NCBI RefSeq assembly: GCF_014199445.1
Contig: NZ_JACIJS010000003.1
Coordinates: forward strand, 293,275-357,274
Source of the DNA: Rubricella aquisinus
Lineage (GTDB): Bacteria > Pseudomonadota > Alphaproteobacteria > Rhodobacterales > Rhodobacteraceae
Direction of reading: 5' to 3'
DNA: 64,000 bases
The notes under the pieces are model-generated. The model saw only the letters and a list, made by a program, of their open reading frames with translations, was not told where the DNA came from and did no database searches. Both the position numbers and the translations under genes were made by a program. The first letter of the stretch is position 1. Each line of letters starts with the position of its first letter. Shown piece by piece: positions 45,167-53,893 of the stretch.

Positions 45167-47176
45167 TCACTGATCCAGGAAACTCCGCAGCTTCCGGCTC
45201 CGGCTCGGATGTTTTAGCTTGCGCAGAGCTTTTGCTTCGATCTGGCGGATCCGTTCGCGGGTAACGCTGAACTGTTGGCCGACTTCTTCGAGCGTGTGAT
45301 CCGTGTTCATCCCGATGCCAAACCGCATCCGCAGGACACGCTCCTCACGCGGGGTGAGGGAGGCGAGCACGCGGGTCGTGGTCTCTTTCAGGTTGCCCTG
45401 AATGGCCGCATCAAGTGGCAGGACCGCGTTCTTATCCTCGATGAAATCACCAAGCTGCGAGTCTTCTTCGTCGCCGATGGGTGTCTCTAGCGAAATCGGC
45501 TCCTTGGCGATTTTCATCACCTTGCGGACCTTGTCCAAGGGCATTTGCAGCTTTTCGGCCAGCTCCTCAGGCGTCGGCTCCCGGCCGATTTCATGCAGCA
45601 TCTGGCGGCTGGTGCGCACCAGCTTGTTGATCGTCTCGATCATATGGACCGGAATACGGATCGTGCGGGCCTGATCCGCGATGGAGCGCGTGATCGCCTG
45701 CCGGATCCACCATGTTGCATAAGTGGAGAATTTGTAGCCGCGCCGGTATTCGAACTTATCCACGGCCTTCATCAGGCCGATATTGCCTTCCTGAATAAGA
45801 TCGAGGAATTGCAGACCCCGGTTGGTGTATTTCTTCGCGATGGAGATCACGAGCCGCAGGTTTGCCTCGACCATTTCCTTCTTGGCGATCCGGGCCTCTT
45901 TCTCGCCCTTTTGCACCTGTTGGACGATGCGGCGGAATTCGGAGATATCGACGCCAACATATTGGCCGATCTCTGCCATTTCATTGCGGACGTTCTCAAT
46001 CGCCTCGCCATGGCTTTCGATGATCGTGTCCCAACCGCGGCCCTGCTTTTGTGACACACGCTCAAGCCAGCCCGGCTCAAGCTCCGCACCGCGATATTCG
46101 TCGATGAAATCGCGGCGGTTGATGCGCGCGCGGTCCGCGATTTTCACCATATCGCTGTCGAGCGACATGATCTTGCGATTGATGCCGTAAAGCTGATCAA
46201 TCAGCGCTTCGATCCGGTTGTTGTGGAAATGGAGCGAATTGACCAATTCCACGATTTCCGAGCGCAGCCGCTGATATTCCAGTTCCCGCTGGGTGGAGAA
46301 GGTCGCGTCATGGGTGAGCGTCGCTTCCATCCGCTGTTCCTGCATTTCCGACAGCAGGAGATAGTCCGTGGCGATCCGCTCCAGCGTTTCCAGAACGCGC
46401 GGCTTGAGTGCGGCTTCCATCGCGGCGAGCGACAGGTTCGCCTGATCGTCCTCGTCATCCTCGTCATCGGTGGACGCGGTTTCGCCGTCTCCGTCGCCTT
46501 CGGAGGATTTCTCCTCGGCGGCAGGTGCTGCGGGGGCTTCGGTGGTGTTGGCGGGGGTGGCTGTGTCGATCACGACCTCCTCGTCGCCATCCTCATCCAT
46601 CGAATTGCCAAAGGTGGTTTCAAGGTCGATCACGTCGCGCAACATGATCTCCTCGTCGCGCAATTCGTTCAGCCAGATGGTGATCGCCTGAAAGGTCAGC
46701 GGGCTTTCGCACAGGCCCGCGATCATGGTGTTGCGACCCGCCTCAATCCGCTTGGCGATGGCGATCTCGCCCTCACGGCTCAACAGTTCGACCGAGCCCA
46801 TTTCGCGCAGATACATCCGCACCGGATCATCGGTCCGGTCGAGCGTCTCGCCCGCCGCCGTCGTGGTCGCCAATTCGCGGGAGGAAGATGTGCTTGTGGT
46901 GCCGTCATCGGTGGGGGCGTCGTCCTCATCCTCGGCTTCTTCGTTCTCGACCACGTTGATGCCCATTTCGGACAGCATCGACATGACATCTTCGATCTGT
47001 TCGGAGGACACCTCGCTTGATGGCATCACCTCGTTCAATTCGTCATAGGTGATGTAACCGCGGGATTTTGCGGTGGCGATCATCTTTTTGACCGCCGCTT
47101 GGCTCATATCGAGCATCGGGCCTGCGCTGTCCTGCGCGTCGTCGTCTTTGCCCTGCTCGAGATCTTTTGCCGCCAT
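45167..47176 (-). CDS. rpoD: RNA polymerase sigma-70 (RpoD)
   Basis: Housekeeping sigma factor, 669 residues. Region 1.1 ([23 protein letters not shown] in part), region 1.2 ([17 protein letters not shown]), a long acidic non-conserved insert (about 200-250, runs of Glu/Asp), region 2 ([40 protein letters not shown]), region 3, and region 4.2 ([20 protein letters not shown]) ending KLRSFLDQ. It follows dnaG, the classical macromolecular-synthesis order, with a 97-base structured gap. Confidence 0.97.
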   Translation of the reverse strand: MAAKDLEQGKDDDAQDSAGPMLDMSQAAVKKMIATAKSRGYITYDELNEVMPSSEVSSEQIEDVMSMLSEMGINVVENEEAEDEDDAPTDDGTTSTSSSRELATTTAAGETLDRTDDPVRMYLREMGSVELLSREGEIAIAKRIEAGRNTMIAGLCESPLTFQAITIWLNELRDEEIMLRDVIDLETTFGNSMDEDGDEEVVIDTATPANTTEAPAAPAAEEKSSEGDGDGETASTDDEDDEDDQANLSLAAMEAALKPRVLETLERIATDYLLLSEMQEQRMEATLTHDATFSTQRELEYQRLRSEIVELVNSLHFHNNRIEALIDQLYGINRKIMSLDSDMVKIADRARINRRDFIDEYRGAELEPGWLERVSQKQGRGWDTIIESHGEAIENVRNEMAEIGQYVGVDISEFRRIVQQVQKGEKEARIAKKEMVEANLRLVISIAKKYTNRGLQFLDLIQEGNIGLMKAVDKFEYRRGYKFSTYATWWIRQAITRSIADQARTIRIPVHMIETINKLVRTSRQMLHEIGREPTPEELAEKLQMPLDKVRKVMKIAKEPISLETPIGDEEDSQLGDFIEDKNAVLPLDAAIQGNLKETTTRVLASLTPREERVLRMRFGIGMNTDHTLEEVGQQFSVTRERIRQIEAKALRKLKHPSRSRKLRSFLDQ

Positions 47177-47198
47177 GGGTCACTCCGTCCGCTTGTCT

Positions 47199-47259
47199 GA
47201 GTCGCCTGAACCGACTCACTTAGTGCGTTTTCGCGCGAAACCGAATCAATGATTCGGCC
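47199..47259. promoter_or_regulatory. dnaG-rpoD intergenic region with stem-loops and four GANTC sites
   Basis: In 57 bases there are four GANTC sites: GAGTC 47199, GACTC 47213, GAATC 47243 and GATTC 47251. They are placed in two inverted repeats (GAGTCG with CGACTC, and CCGAATC with GATTCGG), with the palindrome TTTCGCGCGAAA between them (47229-47240). The region precedes rpoD and follows dnaG. GANTC is the CcrM methylation target in alphaproteobacteria, so both strands could be hemimethylated after replication. Confidence 0.55.
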
Positions 47260-47273
47260 CGCGCGTGAACTTG

Positions 47274-49223
47274 CTATCGTTTCTTTACCCAGATTTCGTC
47301 CTTAACGAAACTCGACAACAGGTCGGCAAGGTCGGTCTCATCCCCGATCACCCGCGCATCGTCCTGTCCGATCCCGCGCAGCCCGGTATCGCGTGCCGCC
47401 ACGGCCTCTCTGAGCCGCCATTCCGTCCGGTCGTCTTCTTCATCTGCGGGTTCCTCCGCCACGTCGCGCAATTCGCTCGTCATGCCCTGGATCGCAGTCT
47501 GGCGCGCGATCTCTTCGCGCAAGGCTTGCGCTGCATGGTCTGGATTGGCACCGGGGCCAAGATGGGGGTGGCTGCGCACATGGCCGATGGCCGTCAGTTT
47601 TTCAATGCAATCAAAGCCCAACCGCGCACTCACTTCACCCGCCAGATCAGCGTCACCTAAGTGCTCGGCCAAACAAGACAAGAGCACGTCGCGCATTTTT
47701 CCCAGATCGTCACAGGCAAAACCAAGCCGCTCAAGGGCATCCTCATGCTCCATGGCGAGGCTGGGATGATTGAGGCACACATACAGGATCGCACTTTCCC
47801 GAATGCGCGCGCGCGAGGCCGGATCATCCGCCGATTGCGCCAGCAGGGAGGCCCGCGTGCTGGCCGCTGGCATCACCTCCTGGGCGCGCCGATTGACGCG
47901 CGCGGGCTGCCACCGGTTTTCCGCCTGTTGGGGGCGGTTGCCGCCGAACAGAAGCTGCCGCCGCTCCCTGATCGCCTCTCCGTAATGGCGCCGGATGGAT
48001 GGATCGGTGATCCTGCCGATCGCCTTGCGCAAGGACGCATCAAGGGCGGCGCGCCGTTCCGGGCTGTCGAAATTTTTGCCCTCGATCTCCCGCTCCCAAA
48101 GGATATCGACCATCGCGCGGGTCTCCTCCAGAAGGGCTGCCATGGCTTGCGGGCCTTGCGCGCGGATCAGATCGTCGGGGTCTTGCCCTTCGGGCAGGAT
48201 CAGAAACCGCAAGGACCGCCCCGGCTCCAGAAGCGGCAGGGCAGTGTCCACCACCTTGCGCGCCGCGCGCAGCCCCGCCGCATCGCCATCGAGTGCGATG
48301 ACCGGCTCGTCCACAACGCGCCACAACATGCGCAACTGATCGGCGGTGACGGCAGTGCCAAGGGGAGCGACGGCATGGCTGAACCCGGCCTGCGCCAGCG
48401 CGATCACGTCCATATAGCCTTCGGCCACGATCAGGGCCTGCGCTTTGCCCGCAGCCTCCCGCGCGGGGCCGATATTGTAAAGCGCACGGCTCTTGTCAAA
48501 AAGTGGCGTCGCCGGACCGTTGAGGTATTTCGCCCGTGCATTCGGATCCATCGCCCGCCCACCAAAAGAGATGCATTTCCCGCGCGCGTCCCGGATCGGG
48601 AACATGATCCGCCCCCGGAACCGATCATAGGGGCTGCCGCCATCATCGGGCTGAATGGCAAGCCCGGCTTCAACGATCTGCGCCTGATCGAAACCCTTTG
48701 CTTTCAGATGGTCCAGAAGATCGGTCCTCCCATCGGGGGCAAAGCCGATCTCAAACCGCGCCACTGTGTCCGCACTCAGCCCGCGCCCGTCGATATAATC
48801 CCGCGCGGCCCGCGCACGCGCGCCATTGAGGTTGGTGCGGAAATGCCGGACGGCAGCCTCCATCACGTCCCACAGGCTCGCGCGTTTCTCCGCTTCCTTC
48901 GCGGCACGCGGATCACGGGCGGGCATCTCCATCCCGGCCTCGCGGCACAGCATTTCAACCGCTTCCATGAAGGACAGGTTTTCGGTCTCCTGCACGAAGC
49001 CATAAACATTGCCCTTCGCCTGACACCCGAAGCAGTAGTAAAACCCCTTCTTGTCATCGACGTGGAAAGACGCGCTTTTCTCTTGATGAAACGGGCAAGG
49101 AGCCCACCAATCGCCCTTGGCCTGATTGGTTTTCTTCATGTCCCAAGTGACCTTCCGCCCGGCAATGGCAGACAGGCTCACGCGGTCGCGCAATTCATCA
49201 AGAAATCCGGGTGGCAGGCTCAT
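47274..49223 (-). CDS. dnaG: DNA primase
   Basis: Synthesises RNA primers at the replication fork; 649 residues. N-terminal CHC2 zinc finger (CPFHQEKSASF to YYCFGCQAKG), TOPRIM core with LIVAEGYMDVIALAQAG and ALDGDAAGLRAARK (metal acidic residues), and a C-terminal DnaB-interaction domain. The ATG at 49223 gives MSLPPGFLDELRDRV; the longer frame overlaps the tadA gene and is not credible. It is upstream of rpoD on the same strand. Confidence 0.96.
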   Translation of the reverse strand: MSLPPGFLDELRDRVSLSAIAGRKVTWDMKKTNQAKGDWWAPCPFHQEKSASFHVDDKKGFYYCFGCQAKGNVYGFVQETENLSFMEAVEMLCREAGMEMPARDPRAAKEAEKRASLWDVMEAAVRHFRTNLNGARARAARDYIDGRGLSADTVARFEIGFAPDGRTDLLDHLKAKGFDQAQIVEAGLAIQPDDGGSPYDRFRGRIMFPIRDARGKCISFGGRAMDPNARAKYLNGPATPLFDKSRALYNIGPAREAAGKAQALIVAEGYMDVIALAQAGFSHAVAPLGTAVTADQLRMLWRVVDEPVIALDGDAAGLRAARKVVDTALPLLEPGRSLRFLILPEGQDPDDLIRAQGPQAMAALLEETRAMVDILWEREIEGKNFDSPERRAALDASLRKAIGRITDPSIRRHYGEAIRERRQLLFGGNRPQQAENRWQPARVNRRAQEVMPAASTRASLLAQSADDPASRARIRESAILYVCLNHPSLAMEHEDALERLGFACDDLGKMRDVLLSCLAEHLGDADLAGEVSARLGFDCIEKLTAIGHVRSHPHLGPGANPDHAAQALREEIARQTAIQGMTSELRDVAEEPADEEDDRTEWRLREAVAARDTGLRGIGQDDARVIGDETDLADLLSSFVKDEIWVKKR

Positions 49224-49264
49224 GGGTTTAATATCGGCGTTGCAACCCCGTCCGGCAAGGGCCG

Positions 49265-49717
49265 CTAACGCCGTTCGGCAAAGAACTGCCGCAGCAGCGC
49301 GGCGCTCTCCCGCTCGGCGATGCCGGGGTAGATCTCGGGCACATGATGGCATTGCGGGTGCGAAAAGACGCGTGGACCCTGCTCGACACCGCCTGATTTT
49401 GGATCGGATGCGCCGTAATAGAGCCGCGCGAGCCGCGCGGCGCCGATCGCGGCGGCGCAGATGGGGCAGGGCTCAAGCGTGACATAGAGGTCCAATCCAG
49501 TGAGACGCTCCGACCCGACAATTTGACAGGCGGCGCGCAGGGCAAGGATCTCTGCATGCGCAGTGGGGTCGCGCATCTCCCGCGTGCGATTGCCCGCCTT
49601 GGCGATCACTTGGCCGCTGGGTCGTGCAATGACCGCCCCAACGGGCACCTCGCCCCGCGCGCCGGCGGCGCGGGCCTCTTCAAGTGCGATATCCATAAAT
49701 GTTTGAAACTCGACCAT
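49265..49717 (-). CDS. tadA: tRNA-specific adenosine deaminase
   Basis: Converts A34 to inosine in tRNA-Arg(ACG). 150 residues; zinc and proton-shuttle residues are in THAEILAL (His, Glu) and EPCPICAAAIG (two Cys). A conserved C-terminal helix follows. Two starts are possible, 49717 (MVEFQTF) and 49696 (MDIALEEA); both have weak ribosome sites and I keep the longer. It is followed by dnaG after 41 bases and preceded by the large composite repeat. Confidence 0.94.
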   Translation of the reverse strand: MVEFQTFMDIALEEARAAGARGEVPVGAVIARPSGQVIAKAGNRTREMRDPTAHAEILALRAACQIVGSERLTGLDLYVTLEPCPICAAAIGAARLARLYYGASDPKSGGVEQGPRVFSHPQCHHVPEIYPGIAERESAALLRQFFAERR

Positions 49718-49759
49718 CCTCTTAGTTGCCTCGACTTCCAACCCGATGACAAGGGCAGG

Positions 49760-49826
49760 CTCCCGCCCGTCGTTCCGTCGCGTGCGCTCCGTCCTCCCGT
49801 TTGGCCGGGCCGGCGCTGCGCGCCGG
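49760..49826 (+). repeat. Composite repeat, module Y (locus 1, forward copy)
   Basis: CTCCCGCCCGTCG at 49760, then a variable stretch, then CTCCCGTTTGGCCGGGC ending at 49810 and a perfect 7-base hairpin (CCGGCGC, loop TGC, GCGCCGG, 49810-49826). The conserved words match those at 63769-63837 (same strand) and 50019-50083 (opposite strand), while the hairpin sequence differs in each. Confidence 0.7.
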
Positions 49827-49840
49827 TTCAAGATTGCGCC

Positions 49841-49987
49841 GAGGTGCTTGAGGAACAGGTCTGTTCCTCAAATCACCTTCCTAATTGTGGGTGTCACGAT
49901 TCGCCCGCGCGTCAAGGCCGCTCGTTCCTCGGACCTTGACCCACAGCCGAATCGCTGGGGCTGCTCTAGCGCCGCCCGTCCCAATTC
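49841..49987 (+). repeat. Composite repeat, module X (locus 1)
   Basis: About 125 highly conserved bases (to about 49966), then a divergent linker, then CCCAATTC. It aligns without gaps to 63854-64000; I count about ten differences in the first 126 positions. It holds a near-perfect 26-base palindrome centred at 49859 (arms TTGAGGAACAG and CTGTTCCTCAA), then GTCAAGG/CCTTGAC and GATTCG/CGAATC inverted repeats. No reading frame with family features covers it. Confidence 0.85.
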
Positions 49988-50016
49988 ACTTTCTTCAAAT
50001 ATACCCCGCCGGAGGC
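49980..50016 (-). repeat. Composite repeat, module Z (locus 1)
   Basis: On the minus strand GCCTCCGGCGGGGTATATTT followed by GAAGAAAGTGAATTGGG. Its second half matches the module before recO (13744-13769) at 24 of 26 positions, and its first half matches the 44-base pair at 33922 and 36888. Confidence 0.75.
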
Positions 50017-50018
50017 AC

Positions 50019-50083
50019 CCGCCCGCGTCAGCGGGCGGCCCGGCCCAAAGGGAGCGGCCCGGAGGGCCAGCGACGTGCGGGAG
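50019..50083 (-). repeat. Composite repeat, module Y (locus 1, inverted copy)
   Basis: Read on the minus strand: CTCCCGCACGTCGC, hairpin GGCCC-TCC-GGGCC, GCTCCCTTTGGGCCGGGC, hairpin CCGCCCGC-TGAC-GCGGGCGG. The two conserved words are identical to locus 2, the hairpins are not. It lies just upstream of the rluB start at 50126, so it may form part of that gene's leader. Confidence 0.75.
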
Positions 50084-50125
50084 GGTTTCGTTGCAGTTCC
50101 GCGTGAAGCTGTGTATCGCCACGTC

Positions 50126-50971
50126 ATGACCCAGTCAGAACATCAGGGCGACCGGATCGCCAAAGTCTTGTCCCGCGCGGGCGTCGCCTCTCGACGGGAG
50201 GCGGAGCGTATGATCCTTGACGGGCGCGTGCGCGTGAATGGCGTGCAGATCGACAGCCCGGCGCTGAACGTCTCCCCGAAGGACCGCATCCTCGTCGATG
50301 GAAAGCCCGTGGGTGCCGCAGAGCCGATCCGCCTGTGGCGCTATCACAAGCCGCTGGGTCTTGTGACCACGGAGCGCGACGAGAAGGGTCGCAAGACGGT
50401 TTTTGATGATCTGCCGGAAGATATGCCACGGGTTCTCTCCATCGGGCGGCTTGATCTCAACTCCGAGGGGTTGTTGCTCCTGACCAATGATGGCGCGCTC
50501 AAGCGTCGGCTTGAGTTGCCCTCCACGGGCTGGGTGCGCAAATATCGGGTTCGCGCCAAGGGCACCGCGGATGAGCCGCTTCTCGACCGCTTGCGCAAAG
50601 GGGTTGAGGCGGATGGTGAGCGGTTTCAGCCGATGGATATCACGCTCGACCGGGTGCAGGGCGCCAATGTGTGGTTCACGGTTGGCCTGCGCGAGGGCAA
50701 GAATCGCGAAGTGCGCCGCGCCTTTTCCGTCATCGGGCTGGAGGTGAACCGCCTGATCCGCATCAGCTACGGTCCTTTCCAGCTTGGCCAGCTTGAAAAA
50801 GGAGCCGTGGAGGAGGTGCGTCCGAAGGTGCTGCGGGACCAGTTGGGCCTTGATCCCACGGCTGCCCCACTTGCCGCAGCCCGCCAAAACCCAGCGGCGG
50901 ACCCATCCAAATCAGCACGCAAACCCGCACGCAGCCGGCAACAGCGCGGCCCCGCAAAGCCGCGAAAATAA
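50126..50971 (+). CDS. rluB: Ribosomal large-subunit pseudouridine synthase (RluB/RsuA family)
   Basis: 281 residues: N-terminal S4 RNA-binding domain (RIAKVLSRAGVASRREAERMI in part, DGRVRVNG) and a pseudouridine synthase core with the catalytic Asp in GRLDLNSEGLLLLTNDG, then REGKNREVRRAF. The basic C-terminal tail (SARKPARSRQQRG) is disordered-looking. It modifies 23S rRNA, most likely U2605-type. It starts at ATG 50126 after the composite repeat, divergent from tadA. Confidence 0.93.
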   Translation: MTQSEHQGDRIAKVLSRAGVASRREAERMILDGRVRVNGVQIDSPALNVSPKDRILVDGKPVGAAEPIRLWRYHKPLGLVTTERDEKGRKTVFDDLPEDMPRVLSIGRLDLNSEGLLLLTNDGALKRRLELPSTGWVRKYRVRAKGTADEPLLDRLRKGVEADGERFQPMDITLDRVQGANVWFTVGLREGKNREVRRAFSVIGLEVNRLIRISYGPFQLGQLEKGAVEEVRPKVLRDQLGLDPTAAPLAAARQNPAADPSKSARKPARSRQQRGPAKPRK

Positions 50972-51035
50972 CCGCTGGCCAAGTGCTGCCGATCCCGCCA
51001 GTATTCCCCCATAGGTTGAACGCTCAGGGGGCAGC

Positions 51036-51695
51036 ATGACACCATCGGCAATCCTGTTCGGCTCAATCGGCACGCTGGTTGAGACATCGGAACTCCAGCG
51101 CGCAGCGTTCAACGCCGCCTTTGTGGAGCAAGGCCTCGATTGGGTTTGGGATCAAGACACCTACCGCGCGATGCTGGTCGTGCCGGGCGGGCGCGGGCGC
51201 ATTCAGGCTTTCGCGGAGCTTTCGGGCATTGATGTCGATGCCGAGGCGCTCCATGCCCGCAAAACGGCCCTATTTGATACAGCGATCATTGAGCGCGGCT
51301 TGCACCTTCGGCCCGGTGTGGCGGATGTGATCGACCGCGCGATGGACAAGGGCGTGAAGCTGGGGTTCTGCACCACGACCTCTCGCGCCAATATCGACGC
51401 TATCTTCACGGCCCTGTCGGGGGAGTTGAACCGAGCGGCCTTCGATTTCATCTCCGAGGCGCGCGCGGGATTGCCCCCGAAACCCGACAGCGCCGTTTAC
51501 CACGAAGCGCTGCGTGCGCTCAAATTGACGGCGACAGAGGCGATCGCAGTTGAAGATTCGGCAGGCAATCTGGTCGCCCCGCAAGTTGCCGGCATTCGGG
51601 TGATCGCGTTTCCGGGCGAAAACACGTCCAATGATCCATTCCTCGGGGCGGTGGATGTGGTTAAAGAGTTGAAACCGTCATTGTTCGGTCTGTGA
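51036..51695 (+). CDS. HAD-superfamily protein lacking the nucleophilic Asp
   Basis: 219 residues with the fold of CbbY/phosphoglycolate-phosphatase-like HAD hydrolases. Motif I, normally DxDGT, reads FGSIGTL (residues 8-14): both aspartates are lost (Gly9, Ile11). Motif II (CTTTS), the motif III Lys (LPPKPDSAVY) and motif IV acid pair (VEDSAGN) remain. Known HAD chemistry needs the first Asp, so classic phosphatase activity is not expected. A pseudoenzyme or non-covalent binder is possible. The end overlaps the convergent gene by 18 bases. Confidence 0.85.
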   Translation: MTPSAILFGSIGTLVETSELQRAAFNAAFVEQGLDWVWDQDTYRAMLVVPGGRGRIQAFAELSGIDVDAEALHARKTALFDTAIIERGLHLRPGVADVIDRAMDKGVKLGFCTTTSRANIDAIFTALSGELNRAAFDFISEARAGLPPKPDSAVYHEALRALKLTATEAIAVEDSAGNLVAPQVAGIRVIAFPGENTSNDPFLGAVDVVKELKPSLFGL

Positions 51696-52292
51696 GCCGG
51701 GCAGGCCCGGCGGCAGAAACCCGGCGGCGAGCACGGCCCGGATCGGGGCAGGGGTCAGGGCCCGCACGCGGATCGATGGTGGCTCCGTGCTTTCATACCC
51801 CTGCCATGTCCAGCCCCACGCACCGGACGCAGCCTTCAGGATCGGCGTTTGTCCCATGGTGCACATCGCGCCATAGGGCAAATCGGCCCAATCCATCAGC
51901 GCCTCGCCCCGTTTCCGTCGGGCTGGATGCAACACTCTGTCCATATCGTCCGCACGCGGCGGGGCGCTGAGGCCAAAGGCAATCGCCCATGCGGATGCAA
52001 AGCGCCGCGCTTCCGCCCGCTGGCATTCATAGCAGGGGCGATGCCCCGCAGAGAGGGCCGTGGAGGCATCCAGAAAGAACAACTCGGTATATCCATCGCC
52101 CATCACGCGGCGCCGTCGCCCCTTGAACTGGGTTACGCAATAGATCCACCGCTTTGATGCATGTGCCCGACAGATGCGGCCATCCCCATCGTGAAGCCGC
52201 CCGCCGCGATTGCCCATCACGCCGCCGCGCACCGGCAGGGCATGGAGCGTTCCATCGGGATGCACGCGGTTCTGGTAGGGGCGGGATCGCAT
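51678..52292 (-). CDS. Conserved hypothetical protein with a CxxC motif
   Basis: 204 soluble residues. Clear elements are GGVMGNRGGRLHD, KRWIYCVTQFKGRRR, YTELFFLDASTALSAGHRPC, then YECQRAEARRF and WADLPYGAMC. The GHRPCYECQR pair could bind zinc, like small treble-clef or nuclease folds, but I cannot name the family. Homologues are widespread in alphaproteobacteria, from memory. It is oriented against the HAD gene and away from amiD, suggesting its own promoter near 52300. Confidence 0.72.
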   Translation of the reverse strand: MRSRPYQNRVHPDGTLHALPVRGGVMGNRGGRLHDGDGRICRAHASKRWIYCVTQFKGRRRRVMGDGYTELFFLDASTALSAGHRPCYECQRAEARRFASAWAIAFGLSAPPRADDMDRVLHPARRKRGEALMDWADLPYGAMCTMGQTPILKAASGAWGWTWQGYESTEPPSIRVRALTPAPIRAVLAAGFLPPGLPGSQTEQ

Positions 52293-52376
52293 GCCTTGAT
52301 CCTATCGCGCCCGGCGCAAACCGCAAAACCTCAAGTGCATCTGGACAAGCGCGGTAACCCCGCGTTCAGTACCCTC

Positions 52377-53066
52377 ATGACCGACGCTCTGGACTGTATC
52401 GCGCATCCCTCGCCCAATCACGGCCCCCGAAAAGGGGAGGGGGCCGTTGATATGATCATCCTCCACTATACCGCGATGGAAACCGGCCCCGCGCTGGAGC
52501 GCCTGTGTGACCCGGAATGGGAAGTGTCCTGCCATTACCTCATTTGCCCGCAGGGGCAGATATTCCAGCTTGTGCCGGAGGACCGCCGGGCATGGCATGC
52601 AGGGCGTGCGCGTTGGGGCGATGTGAGGGACGTCAACAGCCGCTCCATCGGGATCGAGTTGGCCAATCTGGGCGATCATCCGTTTGCGCATCGGCAGATG
52701 GAGGCCTTGATTGCGCTTGTGGGGGATATCCGCGCGCGCCACTCTATCCCACCGGAGCGGGTTTTGGCCCATTCCGACATCGCGCCAGACCGCAAGACCG
52801 ATCCGGGCGCGCGGTTCGATTGGGGGCGATTGGTGCGCGCGGGTCATGCCATCGCTCTGCGTGCGGAGCCGCGCTCGATGGATGAGGAAGCGTTTGGCGC
52901 AGCCCTTGCCCGCGCAGGCTATGACCCGGAGCAGTCCATGGCGTGCCTTCTCGCGGCGTTCCGGTTGCGGCACCGTCCGGGCGCGGCGGCAGGGCCGCTT
53001 GATGCGATGGATATGGGGCTTGCCCATGAGCTTGCGTCCCGCTTCCCTTTCTCTGCGGCGGATTGA
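52377..53066 (+). CDS. amiD: N-acetylmuramoyl-L-alanine amidase (amidase_2 type)
   Basis: 229 residues of the zinc amidase_2 family, cleaving between MurNAc and L-Ala in peptidoglycan. The zinc and active residues are visible as ILHYTAM, CHYLI, AWHAGRARW and HSDIAPDRKTDPG. A C-terminal peptidoglycan-binding-like helical segment (about 175-229) follows. No signal peptide is evident, so it may act on muropeptides in the cytoplasm, as AmpD does. The ATG at 52377 is the only start giving a family-like head. Confidence 0.9.
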   Translation: MTDALDCIAHPSPNHGPRKGEGAVDMIILHYTAMETGPALERLCDPEWEVSCHYLICPQGQIFQLVPEDRRAWHAGRARWGDVRDVNSRSIGIELANLGDHPFAHRQMEALIALVGDIRARHSIPPERVLAHSDIAPDRKTDPGARFDWGRLVRAGHAIALRAEPRSMDEEAFGAALARAGYDPEQSMACLLAAFRLRHRPGAAAGPLDAMDMGLAHELASRFPFSAAD

Positions 53067-53099
53067 CGGCGCGCCACGCAATCCGCTAACCCCTCTCTC

Positions 53100-53482
53100 G
53101 TGCGGAGGGCTGGACGGTCGCGCGATGCAAATCGTGAGGAAAGTCCGGGCTCCATCGGAGCGATGACGCCGGGTAACGCCCGGCCGGGGCAACCCGAGGG
53201 ACAGCGCCACAGAGAACAGACCGCCCCTGACATCAGGGGTAAGGGTGAAACGGTGGGGTAAGAGCCCACCGCGGCCTTGGCAACAAGGCTGGCATGGCAA
53301 GCCCCGTCAGGAGCAAGGCCGAATAGGGACCGCGCGGGGGCATGACCCCCAGGGATGCTCCTTCCCAGTGGTCCGGGTTGGCTGCATGAGCGCAGGAGCG
53401 ATTCTGCGCCCAGACGAATGACCGTCCACGAGTGGTACTTCATACCACTTTGGACAGAACCCGGCTTACAGGCCCTCCGCAC
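53100..53482 (+). ncRNA. rnpB: RNase P RNA (type A)
   Basis: Catalytic RNA of the tRNA 5'-maturation enzyme, about 383 bases. The P1 helix pairs GTGCGGAGGG at 53100 with CCCTCCGCAC ending at 53482. The universal core word GAGGAAAGTCC is at 53136-53146, and the 3' core ACAGAACCCGGCTTAC at 53454. The GGTGGGGTAAGAGCCCACC hairpin (P10-P12 area) is also recognisable. It begins 33 bases after the amidase stop. Ends are set from the P1 pairing and may be off by a few bases. Confidence 0.95.
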
Positions 53483-53893
53483 ATAACTTTCTGGAACATT
53501 TCAGAGCGGCCAGATATCTACATATTGTGGCTAAATCTGGACTGAGCACCAATAGTGGATCACTACTTCAGAAATACTCAGAAAAAGGCTCAAGTGGGCC
53601 AAAGTGGCCTAAAGTGGCTTGATTTGGTGCGCTGTCTCGCGTATCAATAATTCACGGTAAAGCGGTAACGGCATTCAGAGGGCGCAAAGCCCCGTCGTAC
53701 ACAAAACAAAGCATGGCAGGCTTCATACAGGCGCCGCATTTACCACACGACGATGGCCACCCGGCATCGACCTGGACGAGCAGAAAAACAGGCGGCGTCG
53801 GGTGCGGGCATCCGAGGGACAGGACGGCGGGTCGCGCGGAGCAGGCGGACCCGCCGTTTTCCGTTCGGCCCACAACACAGGCGAGGCATAAGT
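53483..53893 (+). promoter_or_regulatory. mraZ upstream region with MraZ-box decamers and promoter
   Basis: Three contiguous decamers, CAAGTGGGCC, AAAGTGGCCT and AAAGTGGCTT, at 53591-53620 match the known MraZ operator pattern (direct repeats at a 10-base period with GTGG cores). Directly following, TTGATT (53619-53624) and TATCAA (53642-53647) are 17 bases apart, a good sigma-70 promoter. The leader to mraZ is about 245 bases with no clear gene. The 5' part (53483-53590) is AT-rich and holds a TAGTG-GAT-CACTA dyad at 53553. Confidence 0.75.

Noticed and set aside
49718..50125. tRNA or other known structured RNA in the tadA-rluB spacer
   Set aside because: No cloverleaf with T-loop GTTCRAATC or anticodon arm could be formed; the structure is the composite repeat instead.
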